64,000 nt of DNA from Ornithinibacillus xuwenensis (GTDB taxonomy: Bacteria; Bacillota; Bacilli; Bacillales; Amphibacillaceae), in the NCBI RefSeq assembly GCF_039614845.1, contig NZ_JBDIML010000002.1, positions 124,001 to 188,000 on the forward strand, read 5' to 3'. The notes below the pieces were generated by a model. That model was given only the letters and a program-made list of their open reading frames with translations. It made no database searches and was not told the origin of the DNA. The translations under genes were made by a program, and so were the position numbers. Within the stretch, counting starts at the first letter, position 1. Each line of letters begins with the position of its first letter. This document shows positions 26,339 through 34,870 of the stretch, in pieces.

Positions 26339-28003
26339 ATGCCTTGGTTAATTGCTGATAATGGAGTAAGAAACCCAAAACGCTTGAAAGATGGTCTGGA
26401 AGTTCTTGTGAATTCACAGTTTCATGGTGATTTTAGCAAACATAATGAAGAAGGGATGGCGCTTTTACTCGATCATAAAGGTGTCATTTCCATACAAACG
26501 AATAGTGACAACACTGTTGCTAGGAAATGGAGAGTAAACCTAATTAGATTAGGGTTTATAGACCCAGACACACATATTGTAACCGAAAATGGAAGAAGGT
26601 TAATTAATTCTTCATCGCTTCCTGAACAGGAAGAGTGTTTTTTACGTGCTTTATTAGTCCATCAGCTACCATCATCGATACACCCATTACCTGATGGAGA
26701 TATAGATCAGCCTTTTAATCCATTGCGTATTGTCTTAGAAGTGATAAGTGAATTAAAAAAACGTGGAGAAACTGCTTCAATAACTAAGAATGAGATGGCA
26801 TCAATAATAATAGTTCACTACAGTATGGACAATATTACTCAATTAGTAGACGAAATAGTAAGTTATAGAAATAAAAGGAATAAAAGTAATAATAAGAAGA
26901 AGTTTGATAGAGAGTATAGAGAACGAGCAGCGAGTTTTGAGGGTAGGGTAAATGCAAGCAGTTTAAATTCCTATGCAGATGTAAACATGCGTTACTTAAA
27001 GCTTACAGGTCTTTTCGTTGAAGAAGGTATATCTAAACTCAGTATAGCGGAACATAAAGAAACCATTGTTTCACAAATATTAAGCACCGAATATCAATCA
27101 GTACAAGCAAATAAATATCCATCTACAATAGCTAAGGGTGCATCCTTACCTACTGACAATGAAAATGAAGCTATTAAGGTTATAAAAAGTTTATATCAAC
27201 TATTACTTCAAAATGGTGAAGATGTTAAGCCGTTACCTAACTTGTTTGAGTTATCTGTTCAAGATTTATCACAGTTACGAATTAAATTAGAAAACCAATG
27301 GATAAATACGTTAGAAAAAAAGTATGCAGAAGATCAGGTTAATCAATGGAAAGATATACTTGATTATATGAAAGAACTTCAAAAACCAAGTAGAATAGGA
27401 AAAAGAGGATCATTAATTCCTAGTGGTGAAGGGCCAGCTTATCTTGAATGGACTATTTGGAGAGCATTTTTAGCGATTAATTCTCTACAAAATTATCCAT
27501 GGGAAGCAAGAAAATTTACCGTTGATAGGAGCTTTAAACCAGTAAGGCATGCAGCGGGTGGAGATGCCGACATGATTTTTGAGTTTGAAGACTTTGTTTT
27601 TGTGGTTGAAGTAACTTTAACAAGTTCTTCAAGACAAGAAGCGGCAGAAGGAGAACCAGTTAGAAGGCACGTTGCAAAGTATGTAGATGATTATGAACTA
27701 AAAGGTAAGCGAGTATATGGGTTATTTATAGCTAATAATATAAATACTAATACTGCTGAAACTTTTAGAATAGGTGTTTGGTATAGAAATGATGATTCTC
27801 AACTTTCTGTCCAAATAGTACCTATTACGTTGAAGGATTTCTCAAATCTATTTGAAAAGATATTTAGTGCCCATAAAGGTAAAGAGGCAAGGTTTATTTT
27901 AAAACAGCTTTTTAATGATTTACTGTCATTTAGTAACCATAGAGCACCTGATTGGAAAAAACATATGAGTAATGAAATACAAAGAAAAATTCGGGCGATA
28001 TAA
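26339..28003 (+). CDS. AlwI-family type IIS restriction endonuclease
   Basis: 554 residues. N-terminal MPWLIADNGVRNPKRLKDGL and LVNSQFHGDFSK fit the AlwI/PleI/MlyI/BstNBI family; the C-terminal nuclease site is GGDADMIFEFEDF followed by VVEVTLTSSSRQEAAEGEPV and RRHV, the family's PD-(D/E)XK variant ending ExT. Cuts DNA a few bases away from an asymmetric site. Adjacent to and downstream of the matching double methyltransferase, followed by a strong terminator. It appears intact. Confidence 0.85.
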   Translation: MPWLIADNGVRNPKRLKDGLEVLVNSQFHGDFSKHNEEGMALLLDHKGVISIQTNSDNTVARKWRVNLIRLGFIDPDTHIVTENGRRLINSSSLPEQEECFLRALLVHQLPSSIHPLPDGDIDQPFNPLRIVLEVISELKKRGETASITKNEMASIIIVHYSMDNITQLVDEIVSYRNKRNKSNNKKKFDREYRERAASFEGRVNASSLNSYADVNMRYLKLTGLFVEEGISKLSIAEHKETIVSQILSTEYQSVQANKYPSTIAKGASLPTDNENEAIKVIKSLYQLLLQNGEDVKPLPNLFELSVQDLSQLRIKLENQWINTLEKKYAEDQVNQWKDILDYMKELQKPSRIGKRGSLIPSGEGPAYLEWTIWRAFLAINSLQNYPWEARKFTVDRSFKPVRHAAGGDADMIFEFEDFVFVVEVTLTSSSRQEAAEGEPVRRHVAKYVDDYELKGKRVYGLFIANNINTNTAETFRIGVWYRNDDSQLSVQIVPITLKDFSNLFEKIFSAHKGKEARFILKQLFNDLLSFSNHRAPDWKKHMSNEIQRKIRAI

Positions 28004-28037
28004 TAAAGTCTAGCTTATTAAAGCTAGACTTTATTTA
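28004..28037 (+). terminator. Terminator of the restriction-modification operon
   Basis: Perfect 13-bp stem TAAAGTCTAGCTT at 28004-28016 with its complement at 28021-28033, directly after the stop codon, then TTTATTT-rich sequence. The IS110 element begins about 10 bp further on. Confidence 0.85.
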
Positions 28038-28061
28038 TTTTATATGGTCTTATCATTTACA

Positions 28062-28235
28062 TTGTAGCCGGGGTAGAACGACTGCACCCGTGGGATTAGA
28101 TCCCGACAACTAAACTGTTCGCCCCCTACTTGTAGAAACATGATTGAGGCTGGTTGGGACAAGGATCCCGTATAACAAGCGAAGCTGTGATACTACAAGA
28201 AGGATTAGGGGTACCGGCAAATACTTCTTAGGAGG
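28062..28235 (+). ncRNA. Candidate bridge RNA of the IS110 element
   Basis: Non-coding leader with two successive stem-loops. Stem 1 pairs 28070-28079 with 28117-28125 (one bulge, one G-U) around a 37-nt loop; stem 2 pairs CTTGTAG at 28129-28135 with CTACAAG at 28193-28199 around a 57-nt loop. Both loops hold TGGGA and GATCCCG landmarks in the same order. In loop 2, 28155-28162 (TGGGACAA) equals the right flank at 29618-29625 and 28168-28175 can pair with the left flank at 28040-28047. This is the expected layout of target guides in IS110 bridge RNAs. A TATCAT at 28051-28056 could be its -10 box. Confidence 0.6.
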
Positions 28236-28244
28236 AGATAATCA

Positions 28245-29480
28245 ATGAATCCAGTAGTAGGTCTGGATGTAGCAAAAGGAGAAAGTCAGATTCAAGGTTT
28301 CCTAGATAAGAAGAAGCCTTATAAAGCTAGTTTTAAAGTACCGCATACCTTGGAAGGTCTAGATAAATTGCGTCATTTTTTAATTGATATTGAGAATAAT
28401 ACTGGAGTACGACCTCCTGTCGTACTAGAATCTACAGGGCATTATCACACACCAGTTGTTCAATATTTAGAGAAAAAAGGATATTTAACAATCATCGTTA
28501 ACCCACTTATTTCTTACAAGGCAAAGAGTTCTAGTTTACGAAAGGTTAAGACAGACGTAATTGACGCGAGACATCTCTGCGAGCTGTACTATAAGGAAGA
28601 GCTAGAGCCACAGCAGAAACGTGGAATACAATTATTAAATTTACGTAATCTTACAAGACAACACGAAAATATTACTAATTTATATGTACAAACTAAATTA
28701 CAATTTCAATCTGTGTTGGATCAGGTATTCCCTGAGTATCGTGGGGTTTTTGGGGACTTATATTCTACTGTATCTTTACTTACCCTATTAAACTATTCGA
28801 CATCGAAGGATCTATTGGAGACAGATAAAGACATTCTAGATAAAAGCATTCATGAATACTGTCCAAGACGTTCGTTGGAATGGGCAACTTCAAAAGCTGA
28901 TAAGTTAATAGAAGCAGCACTTCGTGATCCTTTTCAGGAAACACTATATCAGAGTCATATTATAAGCATCGAAATGTATATCAAGATGTTGCTTGAGTAC
29001 CAAAAGCACCTATCTAAACTTGAGGATCAAATAGATGCTTTGGCACAAGAAATTGAAGAATGTAAGATTATCCAATCCATCCCTGGTATCGGTGAAAAGA
29101 TCGCGGCAACGATTATTTCAGAAATTGGGGAAATAGATTTATTTGATAACCCTAAAAAACTAGTTGCATTTGCCGGCATGGATCCAAGAGTCTATGAATC
29201 TGGTCGATTTAAAGGAACCGTGAATCGAATCACTAAAAGAGGATCTAGCCGATTAAGACACGCTTTATTTATGGCTGTTCGCTCAGCCATCCGTGATTCT
29301 CGGAAACAGAAAACAACGGATGAAATCATTCCCCGTAACAGGAAGTTACGAGCCTTTTATGATAAAAAGCGAGATGAAGGAAAACCTTATAAAGTAGCCA
29401 TAATAGCATGTGCAAACAAGTTATTACATTGGATTTACGCATTATTGAAAAATAATACTACCTTCCAAGATATTGCTTAA
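28245..29480 (+). CDS. IS110-family transposase (DEDD recombinase)
   Basis: 411 residues. N-terminal DEDD RuvC-like domain: VVGLDVAKGE (first aspartate), VLESTGHYHTP (glutamate), VNPLISYKAKSSSLRKVKTD and DVIDARHL (aspartates). C-terminal Tnp2 domain: IIQSIPGIGEKIAATIISEI, FAGMDPRVYESG and RGSSRLRHALFMA, including the serine-bearing region. Both domains look complete. These enzymes use a bridge RNA to pick target and donor DNA. AGGAGG lies 8 bp before the ATG. Confidence 0.95.
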   Translation: MNPVVGLDVAKGESQIQGFLDKKKPYKASFKVPHTLEGLDKLRHFLIDIENNTGVRPPVVLESTGHYHTPVVQYLEKKGYLTIIVNPLISYKAKSSSLRKVKTDVIDARHLCELYYKEELEPQQKRGIQLLNLRNLTRQHENITNLYVQTKLQFQSVLDQVFPEYRGVFGDLYSTVSLLTLLNYSTSKDLLETDKDILDKSIHEYCPRRSLEWATSKADKLIEAALRDPFQETLYQSHIISIEMYIKMLLEYQKHLSKLEDQIDALAQEIEECKIIQSIPGIGEKIAATIISEIGEIDLFDNPKKLVAFAGMDPRVYESGRFKGTVNRITKRGSSRLRHALFMAVRSAIRDSRKQKTTDEIIPRNRKLRAFYDKKRDEGKPYKVAIIACANKLLHWIYALLKNNTTFQDIA

Positions 29481-29632
29481 ATAAACAACTTAACCAAATA
29501 CCCCAAAACCTTCCAATTCAATATTACAGGAGGGTTATTTGGCATGCGCAAATTTAGTATATCATAAGCTATTTTAGATTTTTAGAGAAAAAAATTGACA
29601 ACTATTAGCTGGTTTAGTGGGACAATGGTTTA

Positions 29633-29902
29633 TTATAAATATCCATTTGCCTTAAACTCATAGTATCGGTTGTCGGAAATGAGAAAGTCTCCTTTTATAG
29701 GAGAAGGCATTATATCCTGGACCTGATCTATAAGACTATTGTACAAAAATATTTCTAAGCCCCTGTAGACCTCGGTTTCTTCATATCTCTCTTGAACGGC
29801 CAATTGAATTATTTCACTTTGAGTGGCAATTCGATCCTCGAATATCCTCTTACAAAGAAAATTCTTTAAGCCTTCATCCATATTCATTAAATCATTTAAC
29901 AT
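29633..29902 (-). CDS. Small island protein, unknown
   Basis: About 89 residues, soluble and mostly helical (LKNFLCKRIFEDRIATQSEI), with an acidic N terminus and no recognised motif. The ATG at 29902 stands 7 bp after GGAAGGGTG; the GTG at 29911 is an alternative. Downstream of the large HEPN-motif gene on the same strand but about 440 bp away, so it may be a separate unit. Confidence 0.5.
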   Translation of the reverse strand: MLNDLMNMDEGLKNFLCKRIFEDRIATQSEIIQLAVQERYEETEVYRGLEIFLYNSLIDQVQDIMPSPIKGDFLISDNRYYEFKANGYL

Positions 29903-29977
29903 AATTATCACCCTTCCTGTATTAGTTACTTTTAATATAGCAGAAAGGTAAGCAGTTTTTAGGAGAAACTCATTTTA

Positions 29978-30154
29978 CTACTTAAAACCTCCCCGTGAAC
30001 CAGTAGAATTTATGTCGTTAAATAACTTGTTAGCTAAACAAAGCTCTATCCTGACTTTTACAATTTCTGCCCGATTGCTCAATATCTCTATTTCAATACT
30101 AATATAATATTCCAACAACACTATTGTATTCTCCAAAAAGAAAAAGGCAATCAA
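29978..30154 (-). CDS. Possible small protein, unknown
   Basis: Up to 62 codons; a TTG at 30154 lies about 8 bp after AGAAGGTG and gives about 58 residues, with helical IVLLEYYISIEIEILSN and AEIVKVRIELCLANKLFND. The leader resembles that of the neighbouring 89-aa gene. No family recognised and the AT-rich setting makes chance open frames likely. Confidence 0.35.
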   Translation of the reverse strand: MIAFFFLENTIVLLEYYISIEIEILSNRAEIVKVRIELCLANKLFNDINSTGSRGGFK

Positions 30155-30337
30155 TCTAATGATCACCTTCTTTCACCCTTCTATAACTATAACACCCTTA
30201 AATTGAACAAGAAAAGGGTAACTTATTAGATAAACGTGCCTTTTTATGAAGTACAGAATTCACTGCCACGGTAGTTCAATATTAAATCCCATATAATTTT
30301 CCAGTAATATTTTCCGAGTGGATACATATGTCGCAAT

Positions 30338-32266
30338 CTAAGATTCTCTAATAGCTTTAATACATAAATCATCATTAATCTTTACGATAATAATTACTAT
30401 TAACTTTAAAAATAAGAGATAATTCATTTTATGTAATTCATCGTCGGTTGTTTGAGTCCCGTGAAGGTAGCTATTACGTAAATCTAATGAATTACTAAAT
30501 TTTGTTTTATTTAAATGATAATCAAGATAATCCTGCTCTCCTTTAGTAAATAAACTGTTATCAATCTCTAATATTTTTTCATCAATAAGAATATCAATCT
30601 CTTTTCTTAAGACCGGGTGACAGTTCCAATAACTTATCACTTCGTTATAATACAGGTCACAGAATAGAATAATCCTAGTATGATTTAAAATTTTTATAAA
30701 CCCATTTTTATCTATATATAGAAACTCGTTTTCTATCAGCCATTCAATACGTTTAATTTGAAATTCTTTAAAATCATTTAATTTAATTTTTTCACTTCTT
30801 AATAAATGATAAAAATTTTTATACTTTTCACCTAAATTTGGCAAATAAAATATGCCACTTTGATCAGAGAAAAGAAGAAAGGACGCTTGATCTATTTTTC
30901 CTTCCACAGGGTACACATATTTTTTTTGGACACTACTTTTGCAATCCTTAAAGAACAAATGAGATGAAGATATTTGAAGTAATTCCTGATCAATTTCCCC
31001 ATCTTCCAAATAAAGGTTGAACTGCTTTAATATGCTTTCAATTTCTGGTAATATTGCCCTGCATTTTTCAAAATCAGATGATGCATTAGTTGGCATTTTA
31101 ACAATATAATTATTGATCCCAAACTCCTCTAACAAATACTTGTTAAAAAACCACTCAATCATATCCTCAAACCTTATTTGATAGCTACTTAATAGATGCA
31201 TATAACTATTAGTTTGTAATGTTGACATCATATCTTTACGTTTAAATGCTGAAGTATCTTTATATAAATGATCAAAGTTAGATGTTATAATTCTTTCGAA
31301 AACACCTATTTCATTTGGTTTACTTACTAGATTTAACCTCATTTGATCATCAAAAAAGTCAAAAATATGAATGAAATTATTCCATAAAGTATTATAGTCT
31401 AAGTTGTTTACAATCCATTTTCTACTTACACTACATTCAAACACTCGTCCATTTTCTTTGTATATTACACTTTCTTTTTGATCAGCAGGATATTTAACTG
31501 ACACTCCTGTCTTGTATTTAATACTATTGCTACCACTTAAAATCTTTTCTATTTCTTCACTATACCTTCGCTTTGCCAGTAGTTTAATTCGATCTCTAAT
31601 TTTCAATTGACTATTGCTAGGAAAATTAACGATCATTTCAAGATAATTGGTTTCTGGAAGTTCAGACTCAATATAATTTATTAATATTTTTTCTTTATCC
31701 TCTTCTGTTAATGAATGGGGGAGAAATACTTCTTTTTCATTCTCATTATAAATATATTTTCTTAATAATTGTTCAGCTCCTTTATTATCTTGTAAAATAT
31801 GTTCACGCAAAATTTCATCGAAGTAATTTACTGTTTTCTTAAATTGAAGAATTGCTGAATAATGGAAGTCACTATTATTTAAGAAATGCTTAAATTCAGC
31901 ACTATCTATGTTCATATAAATACTATACTTATCAACTAATTCCCAAAAGTCTTTCTTATAATTAATATCAACCTCTGCGTAAAAATGCAGAAAACCATTT
32001 GATTTATGGGCACCAATAAATTTACCAATTTTTTTATTCAATGTATTTTTTACTTCATTAATTCTCTCTTTAGTATTTGTTTCAATAATACGATTAAATT
32101 TCTCAACTTCAAAAAATTTAATCATATTGAAGTATTCAAGAACACCATTAATATTATCTAACTCGGGAATATCTTTATTTTGGTAATTATTTATAAAATC
32201 AATAATCTTATTAATGTTGATTCCACTTTCCATATCGTACTCTGAATAAAATTTAATCCTCTCCAT
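30338..32266 (-). CDS. Large protein with C-terminal HEPN-like RNase motif
   Basis: 642 residues, soluble, helical, Lys/Glu/Asn-rich. I recognise no domain in the first 580 residues. Near the end, LDLRNSYLHG (R597, H602) fits the HEPN motif R-x4-6-H with the frequent N after R and G after H, followed by a long hydrophobic helix, the same layout as C-terminal HEPN domains of abortive-infection proteins. HEPN domains are often toxins that cut RNA. Last gene of the five-gene operon; GGGGGAA before the ATG. A role as effector is inference from motif and from the nucleotidyltransferase encoded two genes upstream. Confidence 0.65.
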   Translation of the reverse strand: MERIKFYSEYDMESGININKIIDFINNYQNKDIPELDNINGVLEYFNMIKFFEVEKFNRIIETNTKERINEVKNTLNKKIGKFIGAHKSNGFLHFYAEVDINYKKDFWELVDKYSIYMNIDSAEFKHFLNNSDFHYSAILQFKKTVNYFDEILREHILQDNKGAEQLLRKYIYNENEKEVFLPHSLTEEDKEKILINYIESELPETNYLEMIVNFPSNSQLKIRDRIKLLAKRRYSEEIEKILSGSNSIKYKTGVSVKYPADQKESVIYKENGRVFECSVSRKWIVNNLDYNTLWNNFIHIFDFFDDQMRLNLVSKPNEIGVFERIITSNFDHLYKDTSAFKRKDMMSTLQTNSYMHLLSSYQIRFEDMIEWFFNKYLLEEFGINNYIVKMPTNASSDFEKCRAILPEIESILKQFNLYLEDGEIDQELLQISSSHLFFKDCKSSVQKKYVYPVEGKIDQASFLLFSDQSGIFYLPNLGEKYKNFYHLLRSEKIKLNDFKEFQIKRIEWLIENEFLYIDKNGFIKILNHTRIILFCDLYYNEVISYWNCHPVLRKEIDILIDEKILEIDNSLFTKGEQDYLDYHLNKTKFSNSLDLRNSYLHGTQTTDDELHKMNYLLFLKLIVIIIVKINDDLCIKAIRES

Positions 32267-32312
32267 AAATTATAATTCCCCCAACTTTCCCTATAATAAT
32301 TAAAGCAATTTC

Positions 32313-32603
32313 TTAAGTTATAGCTAACAAAACTATTGCAATACATAGTATTGCTGTACTTCTATACTTTTTTAATAAACAATAGGGAATGACAGTCAAA
32401 CATAGCAGAAATGAATAGTGTTCATTAGCAATTCTACTTTTCGTTTTTTCATCGCTATTACTGTGTTTTAAATCACGTTTTACAATGATGTATACGGGAG
32501 GAACTAAAATAATGATAGTGAAGATAAACCATAGGAAGCCAAAATTAATCCAAAAATAGATGATATTTAAAGCAATGATTAGGATAAATATTAACCCTAA
32601 CAT
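32313..32603 (-). CDS. Small membrane protein of the candidate defence operon
   Basis: 96 residues with three to four hydrophobic segments: 2-21, 23-41 (IIYFWINFGFLWFIFTIIIL overlaps both), 66-78 and 82-95, and a charged loop DLKHSNSDEKTKSRIANE between. Starts 9 bp after the nucleotidyltransferase stop. No family recognised; it could anchor or act at the membrane. Confidence 0.6.
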   Translation of the reverse strand: MLGLIFILIIALNIIYFWINFGFLWFIFTIIILVPPVYIIVKRDLKHSNSDEKTKSRIANEHYSFLLCLTVIPYCLLKKYRSTAILCIAIVLLAIT

Positions 32604-32612
32604 CTTTTACAC

Positions 32613-32915
32613 CTATAGTTTTTCGGCTCGTTCACTTGAAATAAAATTAACCTCTCTCTCCTCTTGTTTTGATAGGATTGTAATATCTGCAATCAGAGAG
32701 TGATTCAGCAAAAATAGATTATAAATAGTTTTTCTTAGTGATAATACATCAGTTATACCGACTTTATTACTGTTGTAAACAATCAAAAGGTCTATATCAT
32801 TTGGATTTTTTGAGTATAAAAATGAACCAAATAAATAAAAATCAACAGCATTAGTTTCAATATTTGTATTTTTCACGCTGGTCAGCAGTAAGGAATTGAT
32901 AAAATCTTTGTCCAT
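32613..32915 (-). CDS. MNT-type nucleotidyltransferase
   Basis: 100 residues, the minimal nucleotidyltransferase fold. YLFGSFLYSKNPNDIDLLIV gives GS (30-31) and the DxD pair (D40, D42); ADITIL supplies the third acidic residue (D77), so the active site looks complete. MNT proteins act as antitoxins that AMPylate HEPN toxins, or as nucleotide-modifying effectors. The ATG overlaps the preceding gene by 59 bp but has GGGGG 12 bp upstream; a later GTG (32876) lacks a ribosome site. Confidence 0.75.
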   Translation of the reverse strand: MDKDFINSLLLTSVKNTNIETNAVDFYLFGSFLYSKNPNDIDLLIVYNSNKVGITDVLSLRKTIYNLFLLNHSLIADITILSKQEEREVNFISSERAEKL

Positions 32916-33258
32916 CGAAATTCAGAGCCCCCATAAATTGGCGCATAATAAATAACCCTACGCCTTGACTAATTGCCTGTTCTCTCCCCGATTCGGACCA
33001 TTGGTTCCATTGGCTTATTGTTACAATTGCATCTATATCTGGAGATTGTGATAAAATTTCTATTACTTCAGCTGCAGTAACAATATAATAATTTGTTAAA
33101 TGAACTAATAACCTTTTTCCATTTTTCTTGATAACTTCAAATAACTGTGTATCTATTTGATTTACTTCTTGTACTTTACTGTGACCACTGATAGCGTTTA
33201 TAAAATATTCTATGCTTTCAGGTCTTGGAATTTTTTCGTATCTTCCCCCCTCAGGCAT
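32857..33258 (-). CDS. Unknown 133-residue protein of the candidate defence operon
   Basis: Soluble alpha/beta protein: IDTQLFEVIKKNGKRLLVHL, then EILSQSPDIDAIVTISQWNQ, then GVGLFIMRQFMGALNFDGQR. The pattern of a strand ending in IVTIS followed by a helix suggests a Rossmann-like or nuclease-like fold, but no family is recognised. Its ATG lies 1 bp after the stop of the DUF4062 gene, so they are coupled; its 3' end overlaps the nucleotidyltransferase start. Confidence 0.65.
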   Translation of the reverse strand: MPEGGRYEKIPRPESIEYFINAISGHSKVQEVNQIDTQLFEVIKKNGKRLLVHLTNYYIVTAAEVIEILSQSPDIDAIVTISQWNQWSESGREQAISQGVGLFIMRQFMGALNFDGQRFYQFLTADQREKYKY

Positions 33259-33259
33259 A

Positions 33260-34174
33260 TCACTCGTCCTCCTCTTCTAGAATGTTAATAATCTTTTTCG
33301 GGAAAAGCGGTACGTGTCTGTCTTTTAAATCCCCCATATGATTCTCTTTAAACCCCTCTATATGGTTCTTAAATTTGTCCAATAAATCTAGTTTTTCCTG
33401 TGGAATTAGATCAATATTTGCACTTAACAATTGGTCAATTTTGTCATTGTTTGGTATTAATACCTCAACACACTTCTGTTTCCATATTTCAGCGGAATCT
33501 GATACTAATCTTTCAGCTCTTAAACTATGTGGACCATATTCTTTAAATATCCTTTCATTTTCTCTGAAAAGTGAATTTATTTCTATATTCAAAGCTTTTT
33601 TTCTCGATTCACTATCATTCTTTGCGGTTTTTTTGGGGGGCACACTTATAACAGTTCTTTCACCTTGATTTAATGCTCTTACCTCTCTTGTTAAATCAGA
33701 CATTATCTCCGTTGATAGTTGATAATTATCATTATAAGTCCCATATATACCTTGATTTTGATACTTATCTTTAAATTCGCGAACTTTTTGAAGTTGTTCT
33801 ATGTCAACATCATTGGGTAAACTAGCATTTGAAAAGTAAAGCATAATAGGTTTGTTTTGACCTACAAGCTCTTCTATCTCTTCCAAGGTCCCCGATCCAC
33901 TATTTGCTGTGGGAGTACCTATTTTAGTCCAAAAAACCCCTATCAAAATATCACAGTTCCGAACGAACTGATCATTCAATATCCCCTGAGTATCCTCCCC
34001 CCTATATTCGGGTCTACTATGTGTCTCCCATTTCACTGGAAGTAGAACAACTTTCTCATCAAAGGAGTTTAATGCATTCCATCTATAAATAGTTTCTGTA
34101 ATAACCTTTCTTTCTTCCTGTACATCTGATGGGGATGCTACTAAGATCTGATATACTTTTGCTTCAAAACTCAA
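33260..34174 (-). CDS. DUF4062 / TIR-like sensor or effector protein
   Basis: 304 residues. The N-terminal domain (about 1-140) is DUF4062-like: YQILVASPSDVQEERKVITE, then NCDILIGVFWTKIGTPT and SGTLEEIEELVGQ, with a conserved glutamate where TIR-type NADases carry theirs. The C-terminal part (about 175-304) is charged and helical. Such domains occur in bacterial immune proteins; NAD cleavage has not been shown for this one. TTG start 5 bp after AGGAGG; first gene of the operon. Confidence 0.72.
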   Translation of the reverse strand: MSFEAKVYQILVASPSDVQEERKVITETIYRWNALNSFDEKVVLLPVKWETHSRPEYRGEDTQGILNDQFVRNCDILIGVFWTKIGTPTANSGSGTLEEIEELVGQNKPIMLYFSNASLPNDVDIEQLQKVREFKDKYQNQGIYGTYNDNYQLSTEIMSDLTREVRALNQGERTVISVPPKKTAKNDSESRKKALNIEINSLFRENERIFKEYGPHSLRAERLVSDSAEIWKQKCVEVLIPNNDKIDQLLSANIDLIPQEKLDLLDKFKNHIEGFKENHMGDLKDRHVPLFPKKIINILEEEDE

Positions 34175-34870
34175 ATTAATACCTCCTGTGATACGCTAAT
34201 CTCCCTATAATCAACCGAATATCTTCCCTCAATCAAGGCTACCTTTTTATTTACAAGGTAATAAGTAAATTTATTTCTTTTCAACATATTAACAACATTT
34301 TACCATATAAACCCAAATTACTTCTTCAACTAAACTACCCGTTAGTTTAAGTACGTTTATTCACAAACTTTATTTAATATTTTATCATCTATTGCATCGC
34401 GCAACTCATTATTCTGAAGAACCACTTAAAAAGGTCCCGTCATTCTTTATGACGAAACCTCTACTTTTGAATTTCTATTTTACCTATTTACGTTAATAAA
34501 GCTTTTCGCTTTATAATAAAATCAAAAAAACAAGTGAACCCTTGATATGAAAGGGTTTACAGGTTATTAAACATTTTGGATTTAGTCTCGTTATTTAGAA
34601 TTTTCACTTTTAATAAATATATTGATTGATAACTGATAACTTATATTCTATAGTGAGGGATTCCAGAAAGATTAGCTTTTAGGAATACCCTCATTGTTTT
34701 TTGCCCCTTAAATCACCACGCTAAACCATACCCAAACCCAACAAAACCCTTTATTTGAAATTCTCTCAACACGTAAAACAACACTAACCAAACCCACCTC
34801 CCCCAGAAGGAATTCCCAATCTTTTGTTGAATTAATTTAGTAGTAAAAAAACCTGATGAGAGGATATAAT
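34175..34870. other. AT-rich intergenic stretch at the island's right part
   Basis: About 700 bp without a credible gene. It holds the upstream region of the minus-strand defence operon and one hairpin at 34534-34560 (GTGAACCCTT with AAGGGTTTAC) that has an A run on its left side, so it would work as a terminator on the minus strand. Nothing else is evident. Confidence 0.5.

Larger units (their letters stand above)
28048..29620 (+). mobile_element. IS110-family insertion sequence
   Basis: About 1.57 kb with a single DEDD transposase gene, a roughly 195-bp structured leader upstream and about 140 bp of non-coding sequence downstream, no terminal inverted repeats. I place both ends at a shared TGG (28045-28047 left, 29618-29620 right) because guide-like segments of the leader match the flanks exactly at those points. 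Removing the element would fuse the restriction operon's terminator region to 29621 onwards. Exact ends are inference. Confidence 0.7.

Noticed and set aside
29555..29570. TATATCATAAG sequence resembling part of an SCC attachment repeat
   Set aside because: Only about nine of eighteen positions agree and it lies inside the IS110 right end; not supported as a second attachment site.
29595..29600. TTGACA at the IS110 right end as -35 box of a junction promoter
   Set aside because: With ends at the TGG core the spacing to TATCAT in the left end would be 23 bp, too long; a promoter formed on circularisation cannot be claimed.
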